Position numbers and translations under genes: made by a program. This document shows positions 1-10,136 of a stretch of 64,000 nt of DNA, one piece after another; position 1 is the stretch's first letter; every line of letters starts with the position of its first letter. The notes beneath the pieces are model-generated. The model saw nothing but the letters and a program-made list of their open reading frames with translations, searched no databases and was not told where the DNA came from. The stretch comes from Paenibacillus sp. S150 (GTDB taxonomy: Bacteria > Bacillota > Bacilli > Paenibacillales > Paenibacillaceae): positions 62,001 through 126,000 of the forward strand of contig NZ_JACBYI010000004.1 in NCBI RefSeq assembly GCF_019352175.1. The letters run 5' to 3'.

Positions 1-2
1 GC

Positions 3-680
3 CAGAGCCTGGGCCTGGAGTCGGTTAGCCGGATTGAGGCTTTTGACAACTCGAATATCCAGGGGACGAATCCGGTATCCGCGATGGTTGTCTTCATAGA
101 CGGCAAACCGGCGCGGAAGGAATACCGCAAATACAAGGTCCGCTCCGTACAGGGGCCGGATGATTACGAAACGATGCGCGAGGTGATCCGCCGCCGTTAT
201 GAGCGCGTGCTGAAGGAGAACCTGCCGCAGCCGGATCTGATTGTGGTCGATGGAGGGAAGGGGCAGATCTCTTCCGCCATTGATATTCTGCAGAATGAGC
301 TGGGGCTGTACATCCCGGTCTGCGGTCTGGTGAAGGACGATAAGCACAGGACGGCGCAGCTGCTGGTGGGCGATTCCGCCGAGCCGGTGCGCCTGGAGCG
401 GGACAGCCAGGAATTCTACCTGCTGCAGCGCATCCAGGATGAGGTTCACCGGTTTGCGGTTACATTCCACCGCGAGCAGCGCGGCAAATCGATGGTGGCC
501 TCGAAGCTCGACTCCATTCCGGGCATCGGCGAGAAACGCCGGAAGCTGCTCTTGAAGCATTTTGGCTCGCTCAAAAAAATTAAGGAAGCCGCCATCGAGG
601 ATTTCCGTCCGCTGTCCATCGGCGACAAGCTGGCTGCACAGATTCTGGAAGCCTTGAAGGACGAGGAGCCGTCATTATAA
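3..680 (+). CDS. uvrC: UvrABC excinuclease subunit C, C-terminal part (5' end outside window)
   Basis: Reading frame is open from base 3, so only the C-terminal ~225 residues are here. UvrC makes the two incisions around a DNA lesion in nucleotide excision repair. The visible part is the RNase H-like nuclease domain: the three catalytic residues are recognisable as the Asp of FDNSN, the Asp of VVDGGKGQ and the His of DEVHRFAV. It ends with helix-hairpin-helix segments ([19 protein letters not shown] and the following [12 protein letters not shown]), which bind DNA. The protein ends at a TAA codon with no sign of damage. The call rests on the family motifs and the domain order and is secure; only the N-terminal GIY-YIG half is missing because of the window edge. 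Confidence 0.96.
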   Translation, partial: QSLGLESVSRIEAFDNSNIQGTNPVSAMVVFIDGKPARKEYRKYKVRSVQGPDDYETMREVIRRRYERVLKENLPQPDLIVVDGGKGQISSAIDILQNELGLYIPVCGLVKDDKHRTAQLLVGDSAEPVRLERDSQEFYLLQRIQDEVHRFAVTFHREQRGKSMVASKLDSIPGIGEKRRKLLLKHFGSLKKIKEAAIEDFRPLSIGDKLAAQILEALKDEEPSL

Positions 681-740
681 AGAATAATATGCTGATCCCG
701 GCTGTTTTTGTCAGGCGAAAAAAGAGTTGAAAATTGCGTG

Positions 741-770
741 TTGACCGTGCCTGCACCGGATAAGTACGAT
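741..770 (+). promoter_or_regulatory. Candidate sigma-A promoter for the GH3 gene
   Basis: TTGACC (741-746) and TACGAT (765-770) are separated by 18 bases, 80 bases ahead of the start codon at 851. The match to the housekeeping consensus is fair; no experimental support. Confidence 0.4.
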
Positions 771-850
771 AAGGACACTTCAGAGAAGCCGGAATCCGAT
801 TCCGTCAGTGGACGCTCTGGGGATTATCCGGATGCATAAGGAGAGGCGCA

Positions 851-2428
851 ATGAACATTTCCGATTGGAGTTTGGAAAAAAAGGTTGGACAGCTTGTGGT
901 GGGCGGCTTCAGCGGCCGGGAGATTACTGAAGAGGTTCGCTCTCTGGTACAGGAGCATCACGCCGGAGGTGTTATTTTATTCAGCCGCAGCATCGGTTCT
1001 CTGGAGCAATTATCCGGGCTGACGACGGAGCTTCAGGAGCTGGCCGGTGCCGGCGGCGGCGCCCCCCTCTTGATCGCCATTGACCAGGAGGGCGGCCAAA
1101 ATATCCATGTGCGTGAAGGGGTGACATTGACGCCGGGAAACATGGCGCTTGGTGCTGCCGGAGACGAAGAAGGCGTCTATCAAGCGGCCCGGATCAGCGG
1201 GCAGGAGCTGCGCGCCTTGGGCATCAATGTAAACTATGCACCGGATGTGGATGTGAATAATAATCCGCTTAATCCTGTTATTGGTATCCGTTCTTACGGT
1301 GAAGACCCGCAGCTGGTCGGGCGGTTTGGCGCCGCGGCTGTCCGCGGCTTTCAGGATGAGGGAATTACGGCGACCGCCAAGCATTTTCCGGGGCACGGGG
1401 ATACAAGCATGGATTCCCATATCGACCTGCCTACAATCCGCCACTCCATGGAGCGCCTGGAATCGCTTGAGCTGGTGCCGTTTCAACGGGCGATTGAAGC
1501 CGGAGTCGATATGATTATGACGGCGCATATTGTATTCTCCGAGCTTGAACCTGAAGGGGTTCCCGCGACGCTGTCCCATCGGGTGGTGACCGGGCTGTTG
1601 AGGGAACGCCTGCAATTTGCCGGGGTGATTACAACCGACTGTCTGGAAATGAAGGCGATAGCCGACAGGTACGGTCCGGCGGAAGGGGCGGTCAGGGCGC
1701 TGGAGGCCGGTGTGGACCTCGTGCTGGTCAGCCATACCTATGCCGAGCAGGTCAATGTGATCACCGCCATTCTGGAAGCTCTGAAGACCGGACGTCTTAC
1801 TGAAGAGCGCATCGAGCTTTCGGTCCGCCGGATACTGGCAATGAAGGAGCGGCGGCGGATGGGAGAACCGCAGGGGGGCTGGCCGCAGATTGCCGGCTCT
1901 ATAGGCCTTCCCGCCTCCCGGGCCGTGGTCCGTGAGCTTGCAGAGCGCAGTGTGACGCTGGTCAAGGATGAAGGGGTTCTGCCGCTTGATCCGGGTTTGC
2001 CGACGCTGGTCGTCCGTGTGCGGCACAGGCTGCATATGGGGAGCGATGACACGGCTGAGCCGGCGGTGACGCTGGCCTCTGAGCTTGCAGCGAGCTTCCC
2101 TGATGTTCAAGAGGTGGTTGTCGGAGCAGCGTCGGATGCCGAAGAGCGCAGCGCTGTGACGGCGAGGGCCGGAGCAGCCGGACAAGTCGTGGTTCTGACC
2201 TCGAATGCATTGTACTTTCCGGAGCAGGCTGAGCTGGTTGCACAGCTCGGATCACTTCCTGCTGTACTAGTGGCAGCTTCAATGCGCAGCCCGTACGATC
2301 TGGCCGCTTTTCCCGATGTGCCCGCGTATCTGGCCTGCTATGAGGATCTCCCGAATACACTGCGGGCCTTGGCGGGTATCCTGGCCGGGCGGACGACAGC
2401 AAGGGGCAGGCTGCCGGTTACTCTGTGA
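851..2428 (+). CDS. nagZ: NagZ-like family 3 glycoside hydrolase (beta-N-acetylhexosaminidase)
   Basis: 525 residues, starting at an ATG 5 bases after AAGGAGAGG. The GH3 TIM-barrel domain covers about residues 5-340. It holds the NagZ signature KHFPGHGDTSMDSH, whose D-x-H pair acts as acid/base in NagZ enzymes. TTDCLEMKAI carries the likely nucleophile Asp. The remaining ~170 residues form a weakly conserved alpha/beta C-terminal domain, as in Gram-positive NagZ proteins. There is no signal peptide or lipobox, so the enzyme should be cytosolic and act on imported N-acetylglucosaminides (muropeptides or chitin/glycan fragments), unlike the exported B. subtilis enzyme. It is monocistronic: its own promoter candidate lies upstream and a strong terminator follows. 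The family is certain; the exact substrate is inferred. Confidence 0.88.
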   Translation: MNISDWSLEKKVGQLVVGGFSGREITEEVRSLVQEHHAGGVILFSRSIGSLEQLSGLTTELQELAGAGGGAPLLIAIDQEGGQNIHVREGVTLTPGNMALGAAGDEEGVYQAARISGQELRALGINVNYAPDVDVNNNPLNPVIGIRSYGEDPQLVGRFGAAAVRGFQDEGITATAKHFPGHGDTSMDSHIDLPTIRHSMERLESLELVPFQRAIEAGVDMIMTAHIVFSELEPEGVPATLSHRVVTGLLRERLQFAGVITTDCLEMKAIADRYGPAEGAVRALEAGVDLVLVSHTYAEQVNVITAILEALKTGRLTEERIELSVRRILAMKERRRMGEPQGGWPQIAGSIGLPASRAVVRELAERSVTLVKDEGVLPLDPGLPTLVVRVRHRLHMGSDDTAEPAVTLASELAASFPDVQEVVVGAASDAEERSAVTARAGAAGQVVVLTSNALYFPEQAELVAQLGSLPAVLVAASMRSPYDLAAFPDVPAYLACYEDLPNTLRALAGILAGRTTARGRLPVTL

Positions 2429-2460
2429 GCAGGCCGGGAATAGATGGAAAGAAGGCAAAA

Positions 2461-2500
2461 AGCAGCAGGCCGGGAATTTTCCCTGGCCTGCTGCTTTTTT
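2461..2500 (+). terminator. Rho-independent terminator after the GH3 gene
   Basis: An 11-bp perfect stem AGCAGCAGGCC/GGCCTGCTGCT encloses a loop and runs into six T residues. It lies 33 bases after the GH3 stop codon. Confidence 0.85.
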
Positions 2501-2626
2501 AAAAGCGTGGTGAAAAAGTGGCCGGAGAGCCGGTAGGGAGCTGGAACAGCGATAGCGGTCGCCTTTGTAGCGGGATTTCCCCCTATGGGGGGGCAAAATC
2601 CAAATAATCTGGCTACAACAGCGACA

Positions 2627-2664
2627 CCCCGTCCTTATAAGGACGGCGTAGCCGTTTCCACTTG
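2627..2664 (+). repeat. Right half of a dispersed hairpin repeat (R95 family)
   Basis: Contains the family core CCGTCCTTATAAGGACGG followed by CG(t/a)AGCCGTTTCCACTTG. The same core occurs at about 6253, 30106 (reverse), 48641, 49156 and 53602. Only the right half is present here. Confidence 0.7.
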
Positions 2665-2824
2665 TTGTTTAGGAAATTATGAATTACTTTTTTTGCTGGG
2701 GATAAGGTGTACATAAAGTTGGGGATATGTTGGAGTATATGGGCATCGTGCTGAATCTGCGGGTTGCGCTTTGCAGGAGGAACAGCGGAATTTGAGGGGC
2801 TAACCGGAGTTGCGGGGTGGGGAA

Positions 2825-3028
2825 GTGAAGTCCAATGAAGTGAAGTGGAATTAGTGAACTTAAATGGACAGAAAAGCTGGCGGCAGAGGGAATAGCGGGA
2901 AAAAGTAAAATTAATTTCAGTGTATTTCCTTGAAAAGGGGAGAATCGGATGAATCAGGTATCCTTTTTCCCACTAATGCATGCGAAAAAGGGGATGTGTG
3001 GAGAATTAAGTTCACTTTTTCCACTTGG
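2825..3028 (+). repeat. Dispersed MITE-like repeat A, copy 1
   Basis: About 200 non-coding bases with ends in inverted orientation: AAGTGGAATTAGTGAACTTAA at the left (first bases 2843-2862) and its near complement TTAAGTTCACTTTTTCCACTT at the right (3006-3026). Inside, a second inverted pair is built on GGGAAAAAGTA (2898) and TCCTTTTTCCCACTAA (2961). Related copies lie at about 13008-13230 and 55700-55885. No gene is seen in the rest of the 2501-3144 gap. Confidence 0.75.
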
Positions 3029-3075
3029 GCTAGCCGCCGGCCGCTCCCGGCAGCCAGCCTTAAATTTGAAATCTC

Positions 3076-3116
3076 AAACGGCTACGCTGTCCGGTGAAGG
3101 ACGGCATAGCCGTTTT
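3076..3116. terminator. Bidirectional terminator-like hairpin between convergent genes
   Basis: AAACGGCTACGC...GTCC pairs with GGACGGCATAGCCGTTT. It sits between the converging GH3 and fucosidase genes and ends in short T or A runs on both sides. It also resembles the core of the R95 repeat family, so it may be a repeat serving as a terminator. Confidence 0.55.
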
Positions 3117-3144
3117 GTTCAGAAATAGCTGTGCAGGAGCCGGG

Positions 3145-4629
<1,485 letters not shown>

Positions 4630-4652
4630 TCCAGCACCCCATTCAATTAGTT

Positions 4653-5543
4653 TTAAGACCGCAGCATGGCCATCCGGGCGGCTCCGGTCACACCGGCATT
4701 ATTGCCGAGCGCGGCCGGCAGAAGCGGAGGAGAAGCGGGCATGGCCTGTGAGAGGAAATTCAGCATTTCCTCCCACCACTGCCCGCGGGAGTCGGCCAGA
4801 CCTCCCCCGATCAGCACAGCCTCGGGATCGAACATCTGGACCACGTTGATAATTGCGGTTGCCAGATCATTTGCGAATTGAGTAATGACGGGAGCTGCCC
4901 GCTTATCCCGCGCTGCGTGCGCGTTCATAAGAAGGCGGCTGTCCCATTCCGGTGTGACGGCCCGGGCACTGCGGGTAAGCGCCGTTCCCGATACATATTG
5001 CTCCAGACAGCCCTGCCGCCCGCAGTTGCAGGGGCGTCCGCCCGGATGAAGGATCATATGTCCGAACTCCGCGGCACCGCCTGAAGCTCCGCCGAGAATC
5101 TGGTGATTATGCACAAGGGCCCCTCCGACGCCTGTACCCAGTGCCAGCAGTGCGAATGAAGGGATGTCCGCAGCGGCTCCGACCCAGCCTTCACCGACAG
5201 CGGCGGCGTTCACGTCGTTGTCCGCACAGACCGGGAGCTGGAGCGCTTCCTCAAAAGCCCCGGCAAGCTTAACGCCTGTCCAGCCCGGCAAGTTCTCCGT
5301 CGCATACCGTACGGTGCCGTTTATGGAATCAATCCGTCCGGCAGAACCGATTCCGACCCCGGCAACGAGCGGCTCGGCTGCAAGCAGCTCCCTGGCCAGT
5401 GCGAGTGCCGCGTCCAGAATGGCCTGGCGGCCCAGAGCCGCAGGAGTCGGCTGTGAAGCGTGTCTCAGCAGGGAGCCGCCTTCATCGACAATACCGGCCT
5501 TGATCGCAGTGCCGCCAATATCGATGCCAAGCCAGCGCTTCAT
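4653..5543 (-). CDS. ROK family sugar kinase, probably N-acetylmannosamine kinase
   Basis: 296 residues. The N-terminal ATP-binding signature is GIDIGGTAIKAG. The ROK zinc motif CNCGRQGCLEQYVSG lies near residue 170. ENLPGWTG and DNDVNAAAVGE form the sugar site, and LGTGVGGA is the second phosphate loop. Its start codon overlaps the stop of nanE by 4 bases (ATGA), so the two proteins are translationally coupled. ManNAc kinase would make ManNAc-6-P, the substrate of NanE, which fits the pairing. A glucose/GlcNAc/fructose kinase role cannot be excluded from sequence. No N-terminal helix-turn-helix is present, so it is a kinase rather than a ROK repressor. Confidence 0.88.
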   Translation of the reverse strand: MKRWLGIDIGGTAIKAGIVDEGGSLLRHASQPTPAALGRQAILDAALALARELLAAEPLVAGVGIGSAGRIDSINGTVRYATENLPGWTGVKLAGAFEEALQLPVCADNDVNAAAVGEGWVGAAADIPSFALLALGTGVGGALVHNHQILGGASGGAAEFGHMILHPGGRPCNCGRQGCLEQYVSGTALTRSARAVTPEWDSRLLMNAHAARDKRAAPVITQFANDLATAIINVVQMFDPEAVLIGGGLADSRGQWWEEMLNFLSQAMPASPPLLPAALGNNAGVTGAARMAMLRS

Positions 5544-6214
5544 TTCCCTGCCCCGTTGATGGCCCGGACATAGTCTGCAGCGATCTGCTGCGGGCGGGTG
5601 ATCGCCCCGCCTACGACTACAAAGCTTGCGCCGCGCCGCAGCGCCTCGGCCGCCTGCTCCGGATGCTTAATGCCTCCTTCGGCGACCACAGGCAGCTCCA
5701 GGTCAACAGACAAGCGGCCCAGCAGCTCCAGATCCGGCAGCATTCTGGAGGAGGTTGCTTCGGTATATCCGCACAGAGTGGTTGAAATATAATCCGCGCC
5801 AAGCGCCGCGGCCCGGACACCCTCCTCATAGGTGGAGATATCGGCCATCACCGGGATGCCCTCCTTGTTGAGGGCGGAAATGACCTCGCCCAGGGTTCGG
5901 CCATCCGGCCTTTTGCGGTCCGTAGCATCTATCGCTACGATATCCGCGCCTGCCCGGCGGATGGCCAGCGCATCCTCAAGGGTCGGTGTGATGTATACGT
6001 CATATCCGGGATGCGTTATTTTGACCAGCCCGATAACCGGCAGGGGCACCGCCCGTTTGATGGCGGCGATATCCGCTGCTCCGCCCGCGCGTATTCCGCC
6101 CGCGCCCGCCATATAAGCTGCGCGGGCCATGGCCGCCATGATGGCACTGCCGTACAACGGCTCGTCCTCCAGTGCCTGGCAGGATACAACAAGGCTGTGC
6201 AATGGAATCAACAT
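5540..6214 (-). CDS. nanE: N-acetylmannosamine-6-phosphate 2-epimerase
   Basis: 224 residues, the usual length for NanE. The enzyme converts ManNAc-6-P into GlcNAc-6-P in sialic acid or ManNAc catabolism. Family hallmarks seen: LVVSCQALEDEPL at the N-terminus, GAGGIRAGG, PVIGLVKI near 60, ADIVAIDATDR near 110, VMADISTYEEG, GADYISTTLCGYT, and PVVAEGGIKHPEQA near 175. The TIM barrel is complete. It is the first gene of the minus-strand operon; AAGGAG lies 12 bases before ATG. No nanA lyase is nearby, so the source of ManNAc-6-P may be the linked kinase acting on free ManNAc. Confidence 0.94.
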   Translation of the reverse strand: MLIPLHSLVVSCQALEDEPLYGSAIMAAMARAAYMAGAGGIRAGGAADIAAIKRAVPLPVIGLVKITHPGYDVYITPTLEDALAIRRAGADIVAIDATDRKRPDGRTLGEVISALNKEGIPVMADISTYEEGVRAAALGADYISTTLCGYTEATSSRMLPDLELLGRLSVDLELPVVAEGGIKHPEQAAEALRRGASFVVVGGAITRPQQIAADYVRAINGAGK

Positions 6215-6252
6215 GAGTACCTACAGCTCCTTTTTGCGACAGATTTTTGAAA

Positions 6253-6379
6253 AGATAAGAATTATATGCCCCGCGCAATAAATGAACCTTTTCTTTCTCG
6301 CTGAAACGGATACCTGAAAGCGATGCGCAGTATCGCTGCTTCGGAAGCCTCTGCTCCCTTAGGACGGCGTAGCCGTTTC
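6253..6379 (+). repeat. Diverged R95 repeat copy in the nanE / AraC intergenic region
   Basis: The left part (AATTATATG..., TTTCTCGCTGAAACGGATACC) and the right part (AGGACGGCGTAGCCGTTTC) of the R95 family flank about 45 unrelated bases that carry their own GCGATGCGCAGTATCGC hairpin. It lies in the 427-base divergent gap 6215-6641. The rest of the gap is AT-rich and presumably holds promoters for both sides. Confidence 0.55.
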
Positions 6380-6641
6380 TGCCTGCCTTCATAATCGTAT
6401 AGTCAGGAAAGCCGCAGCGACAACAGGCCTTTTTCGACGCTATCCAATTTTCGTATCCGCATTATTATCGCGGTAAAAGATGCTATTCTAACAAGAACAA
6501 CAGATGTGAGGATAGCTGCTCAGGAAATGCTGATTATATGGTAATCAAATGAAAATGTTTCAAATTTGTTTATCATAAACCGCATCAATGTTATTATTAA
6601 TGACATGAATAAAAGCTTGCGGGTGATATAGGGGGGATTCT

Positions 6642-8876
6642 ATGGGCTACAACTGGTTTCGCAGAATGCTGTTGGCCTATACGCCGGTGTTCTTTGTTGT
6701 AGTGTCTTTTTTGGTGTTTGCATTCTATCAGACCATGAGCGAGCAGAGCCGCCGGGAGGCGTTGAAAAGCAACCAATCCCTGGCGGGACAGGCATTAAGA
6801 TATACTGAACAAACGCTCCGGGATATCGACCGCCGGGTGCTGCGGGAATCCATGGTGAATGAAAACCTGCAGGTATTTCTTAATGAAGGGGATTCCTCCA
6901 ATGTTTATGTGAATGTGGAGGCAATCAAAGTGCTGCAGGATTTGAAGATCAATTTTCCGGTGATAGATTCCATTTATCTCGTAAGGGCGAGTGACAGCTT
7001 TGTGCTCAGCCTAAGAACATCGGGAAGCCTGGAGAATTATAATGACAAGGAATTTATTGATAATTATATCGAGAACGGCCGGTCTGCCTCGTGGTCGGAC
7101 ACCCGGCCATTCGGTGAATTTGCCTCGCAGGCGGTCAAAAACGTGGTTACACTTGCCAGGCCTATGCCGTTTTATTACGGGAGCAAGGGGATTATCGTAG
7201 TCAACGTCGATACGGGCAAGCTCGCGCAGGCGGTGCAGGAGATGTATGATCCCGAAGTAAGCTTCATCCGTCTTTTGGACAACAGCGGGGCGTCTCTATT
7301 GCAGTCCGGCGGAGAACGGAGCGGGGAGGCTGCCGGGAGCGATGTCCTGTCCCGTTACACTTCCGGTTATACCGGCTGGACCATAGAAAGCGGTCTGCTG
7401 CTGAGCGGCGCTTCCTTGCTGCTTCAGTCGATAAACAGTGTCTGGCTTGCACTCGGCATCGTCTCCATTGCAGGAGGGGTGCTGTGGATTGTGCTGGTAA
7501 CCCGGAGAGCTTATAAGCCGCTTGAACAGCTGGTAAGCCAGATTCAGGTCTATGCCAGCAAGCAGGAGCCGGAGGATTCGCCAAGACCCTACAAGAATGA
7601 GTTCAGCTTCATCGGCCAAACCTTTGAGCATATGATCGAGCAGAGCGATCTGCACCGCCAGGAGCGGAAAAAGTATCTCGCTGTCCAGAAAAAATATGTG
7701 TTTGAGAAGCTGCTTAAAGGAACTGGCGCACTTCCCGTATGGGAGCAGGAAATGCTGCGGACGGGGATGCCGGCCGCTTTCAAGCCTGCGCTTGTCCTGC
7801 TGCTGGAGATTGACGGCTACAGCGATGCTGTCCGTGAAGCGGAGCAGGGGGAGGTTGTTGCAATCAAGGCGTCGCTGGAGGCGGCTGTGCAGGAAATGGC
7901 CTCGCGGGAGGGCTGCCAGCTGTGGTGCGGATGGCTGCAGGACAGGCAGCTTGGCGGGATTCTGCACGTTCCCGAGGGGCTGCTGACCTCCAGCCAGGCA
8001 TATTTTGTCTTTTTTGACCGCTGGCGGGAGGAGATTTCCGAACGCTTCACATTAACGGTCACCATAGCCCTGAGTGAGCCGGTGGCTATTCCGGAGGAGC
8101 TCCGGCGGGCTTTTCGGGAAGCGGAGGATGCCCTGCAGTATAAAGCATCCACAGGCGCCAACCGCGTGATCCGCTACGGGGAGACCGCCGGGAGCGAATC
8201 GGAGGTGTACGGCCATCTCAAAAATATCCGCCAAATTGTCGGGGCCTTCCGCCTGGCCGACGCCTCCTGGCAAGAGCATTACCGGGGGTTGTTCGAGCAG
8301 ATCCGGATGACAATGCTGCGCAAGGATGAACTGACGAGTCTGGTGTATTTTCTGATCTATCAGCTTGACAAGGAGACGGAGATGCTGCCGCAGGATATCC
8401 GGAAATGGTGGCAGGAGCATACGCTGCCTTTAATGCATGAGGCGCTGGCCGACTATGATACGATCGACACGATTGAACGGGACTTTCTTATACTGCTGGG
8501 CAGTCTCTCCGAACGGATGTCGGCGGTCCGCGATTCCCGCAACTATCACAGCCTGATGCTGGAGGTCCGTGCTTATATCGAAGCGCATTATGCCAACCCG
8601 AACCTTTCGCTGGATCATTTGAGTGATCTGTTTGAGCTTAACGGCAAGTATCTGAGCAAGCTTTTTAAAGAGGAGTTCGGCGAGAAATTTGTCGATTTTC
8701 TGATCGGTTTAAGAATGGCTGCGGCCAAATCGGCATTGGAGAATTCGGACTGGCCCATCATTGAAATCAGCGAACGCGTCGGGTATACAAGCGCCAATTC
8801 TTTTACACGCGTATTCCGCAAGGTCTACGGAATCTCTCCGGGCGAATACCGTAAAGAGGAGCGAAAAAAGGCGTAA
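6642..8876 (+). CDS. Membrane-bound AraC-family regulator with extracellular sensor
   Basis: 744 residues, a one-component regulator. Transmembrane helices lie near residues 9-28 and 266-286 and enclose a ~240-residue extracellular sensor. A HAMP-like stretch follows, then a ~300-residue cytosolic linker. The C-terminal ~100 residues (about 644-740) are an AraC double helix-turn-helix with LSLDHLSDLFELNGKYLSKL and IIEISERVGYTSANSFTRVF. The layout matches the YtdP/YesS type found beside polysaccharide importers in Bacillus and Paenibacillus. A GGGGGG ribosome site precedes the ATG. It probably senses an external saccharide and activates the importer that starts at 9138, the nanE operon it diverges from, or both. 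Confidence 0.9.
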   Translation: MGYNWFRRMLLAYTPVFFVVVSFLVFAFYQTMSEQSRREALKSNQSLAGQALRYTEQTLRDIDRRVLRESMVNENLQVFLNEGDSSNVYVNVEAIKVLQDLKINFPVIDSIYLVRASDSFVLSLRTSGSLENYNDKEFIDNYIENGRSASWSDTRPFGEFASQAVKNVVTLARPMPFYYGSKGIIVVNVDTGKLAQAVQEMYDPEVSFIRLLDNSGASLLQSGGERSGEAAGSDVLSRYTSGYTGWTIESGLLLSGASLLLQSINSVWLALGIVSIAGGVLWIVLVTRRAYKPLEQLVSQIQVYASKQEPEDSPRPYKNEFSFIGQTFEHMIEQSDLHRQERKKYLAVQKKYVFEKLLKGTGALPVWEQEMLRTGMPAAFKPALVLLLEIDGYSDAVREAEQGEVVAIKASLEAAVQEMASREGCQLWCGWLQDRQLGGILHVPEGLLTSSQAYFVFFDRWREEISERFTLTVTIALSEPVAIPEELRRAFREAEDALQYKASTGANRVIRYGETAGSESEVYGHLKNIRQIVGAFRLADASWQEHYRGLFEQIRMTMLRKDELTSLVYFLIYQLDKETEMLPQDIRKWWQEHTLPLMHEALADYDTIDTIERDFLILLGSLSERMSAVRDSRNYHSLMLEVRAYIEAHYANPNLSLDHLSDLFELNGKYLSKLFKEEFGEKFVDFLIGLRMAAAKSALENSDWPIIEISERVGYTSANSFTRVFRKVYGISPGEYRKEERKKA

Positions 8877-8912
8877 CGCGAAAATTGAATAGTCTGGGGC
8901 GGGGCATGGCAT

Positions 8913-8940
8913 GAATATTTTGGATTTCTCAAAATATTTC
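8913..8940 (+). other. AT-rich hairpin after the AraC gene
   Basis: GAATATTTTG and CAAAATATTTC form a 10-bp stem around a 7-base loop, 36 bases after the stop codon. The following sequence is only modestly T-rich, so it is a weak terminator candidate. Confidence 0.3.
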
Positions 8941-9137
8941 ATGTTGTGTCCTTTTATTTTACTTCAAGTGTCAGATGCATACCGGGAACGTCCCGGGCGA
9001 AAAGGGGTAAGGAGTGGAATTGTGGCGATTGAAGAAGGGATGTGAGTAAAAGTATCATGTGAATATCGTTAGCAGCGGTTTTGTACCGCAAGCGGAAAGA
9101 CGCTGGACATACAAGTATACAGAAAGGTGGCAATATC

Positions 9138-10118
9138 ATGGCATCAGGCAAGGCGACTTTGGGGTCCGGCATCCATGCACCCGGTGGAAGGAGAGCGGAA
9201 GGGGTGAAGAAAAGAAGCAGGCTTGGTGTAAGTCTCAGGAAGCATTGGCAGCTGTATCTGCTGGTCATTCCGCCTCTCCTCTATTTAATTATATTTAAAT
9301 ACATTCCCATGGCCGGAGCACAGATCGCCTTCAAAAATTATAACGTCGTCAAGGGCATCTGGGGCAGCGAATGGATCGGAATGACCCACTTTATCCGCTT
9401 TTTCGAACTGCCGAATTTCTGGATGTATATTCAGAATACGCTGGGCATCAGCCTCTTCAATCTGTTGATTAATTTCCCGGCTCCCATTATATTGGCGCTT
9501 GCGCTGAATGAAGTCCGCAACGGCTGGTTCAGAAAAACCGTGCAGATGGTAACCTATGCCCCTTATTTTATTTCAACGGTGGTTATGGTCTCCATTCTTA
9601 TTGTATCCCTTAACCCGAACTTTGGGGTTGTCAACCATCTGCTTAACCTGCTTGGTTTTCAATCGGTTAATTTTATGGGTATACCGAAGCTTTTCAAAAG
9701 CCTGTATGTCTTCTCGGACACCTGGCAGCTTACGGGGTACTCGGCTATTATCTATATCGCCGCGCTTGCCGGAATCAATCCTGATCTCTATGAGGCGGCA
9801 AAGGTGGACGGCGCGACCCGGTGGCGGAAGATTTGGCATATCGATCTGCCGGGCATTATGCCGATAACGGTGGTTCTTCTTATCCTTAATGTGGGCAATA
9901 TGATGAAGATCGGGTTTGAAAAAATATTCCTGATGCAAAATCCGCTTAACGTCATGACCTCTGAAGTCATTTCCACCTATGTATACAAAGTGGGGCTGAT
10001 CGGTGCCAATTTCAGCTTTTCCGCAGCGGTTGGCCTGTTTAATTCCATTATTAATCTGATTCTTTTGCTCCTGGTGAATTATATGGCCCGGAGGCTGGCC
10101 AAGACCAGCTTGTGGTAG
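9138..10118 (+). CDS. Sugar ABC importer permease (LplB type)
   Basis: 326 residues if the ATG at 9138 is used; AAAGGTGG lies 7 bases upstream, better than the earlier in-frame start at 9081. Six membrane helices are visible, the first at about residues 35-55 (LYLLVIPPLLYLIIFKYIPM). The cytoplasmic EAA loop EAAKVDGATRWRKIWHIDLP contacts the ATPase. The IFKYIPMAGAQIAFKNYN motif is typical of the LplB/YteP permeases that import complex saccharides. It forms an operon with the second permease (18 bases) and the lipoprotein (158 bases). The substrate is unknown. Confidence 0.92.
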   Translation: MASGKATLGSGIHAPGGRRAEGVKKRSRLGVSLRKHWQLYLLVIPPLLYLIIFKYIPMAGAQIAFKNYNVVKGIWGSEWIGMTHFIRFFELPNFWMYIQNTLGISLFNLLINFPAPIILALALNEVRNGWFRKTVQMVTYAPYFISTVVMVSILIVSLNPNFGVVNHLLNLLGFQSVNFMGIPKLFKSLYVFSDTWQLTGYSAIIYIAALAGINPDLYEAAKVDGATRWRKIWHIDLPGIMPITVVLLILNVGNMMKIGFEKIFLMQNPLNVMTSEVISTYVYKVGLIGANFSFSAAVGLFNSIINLILLLLVNYMARRLAKTSLW

Positions 10119-10136
10119 AAAGGAGGGGGGAACCCA

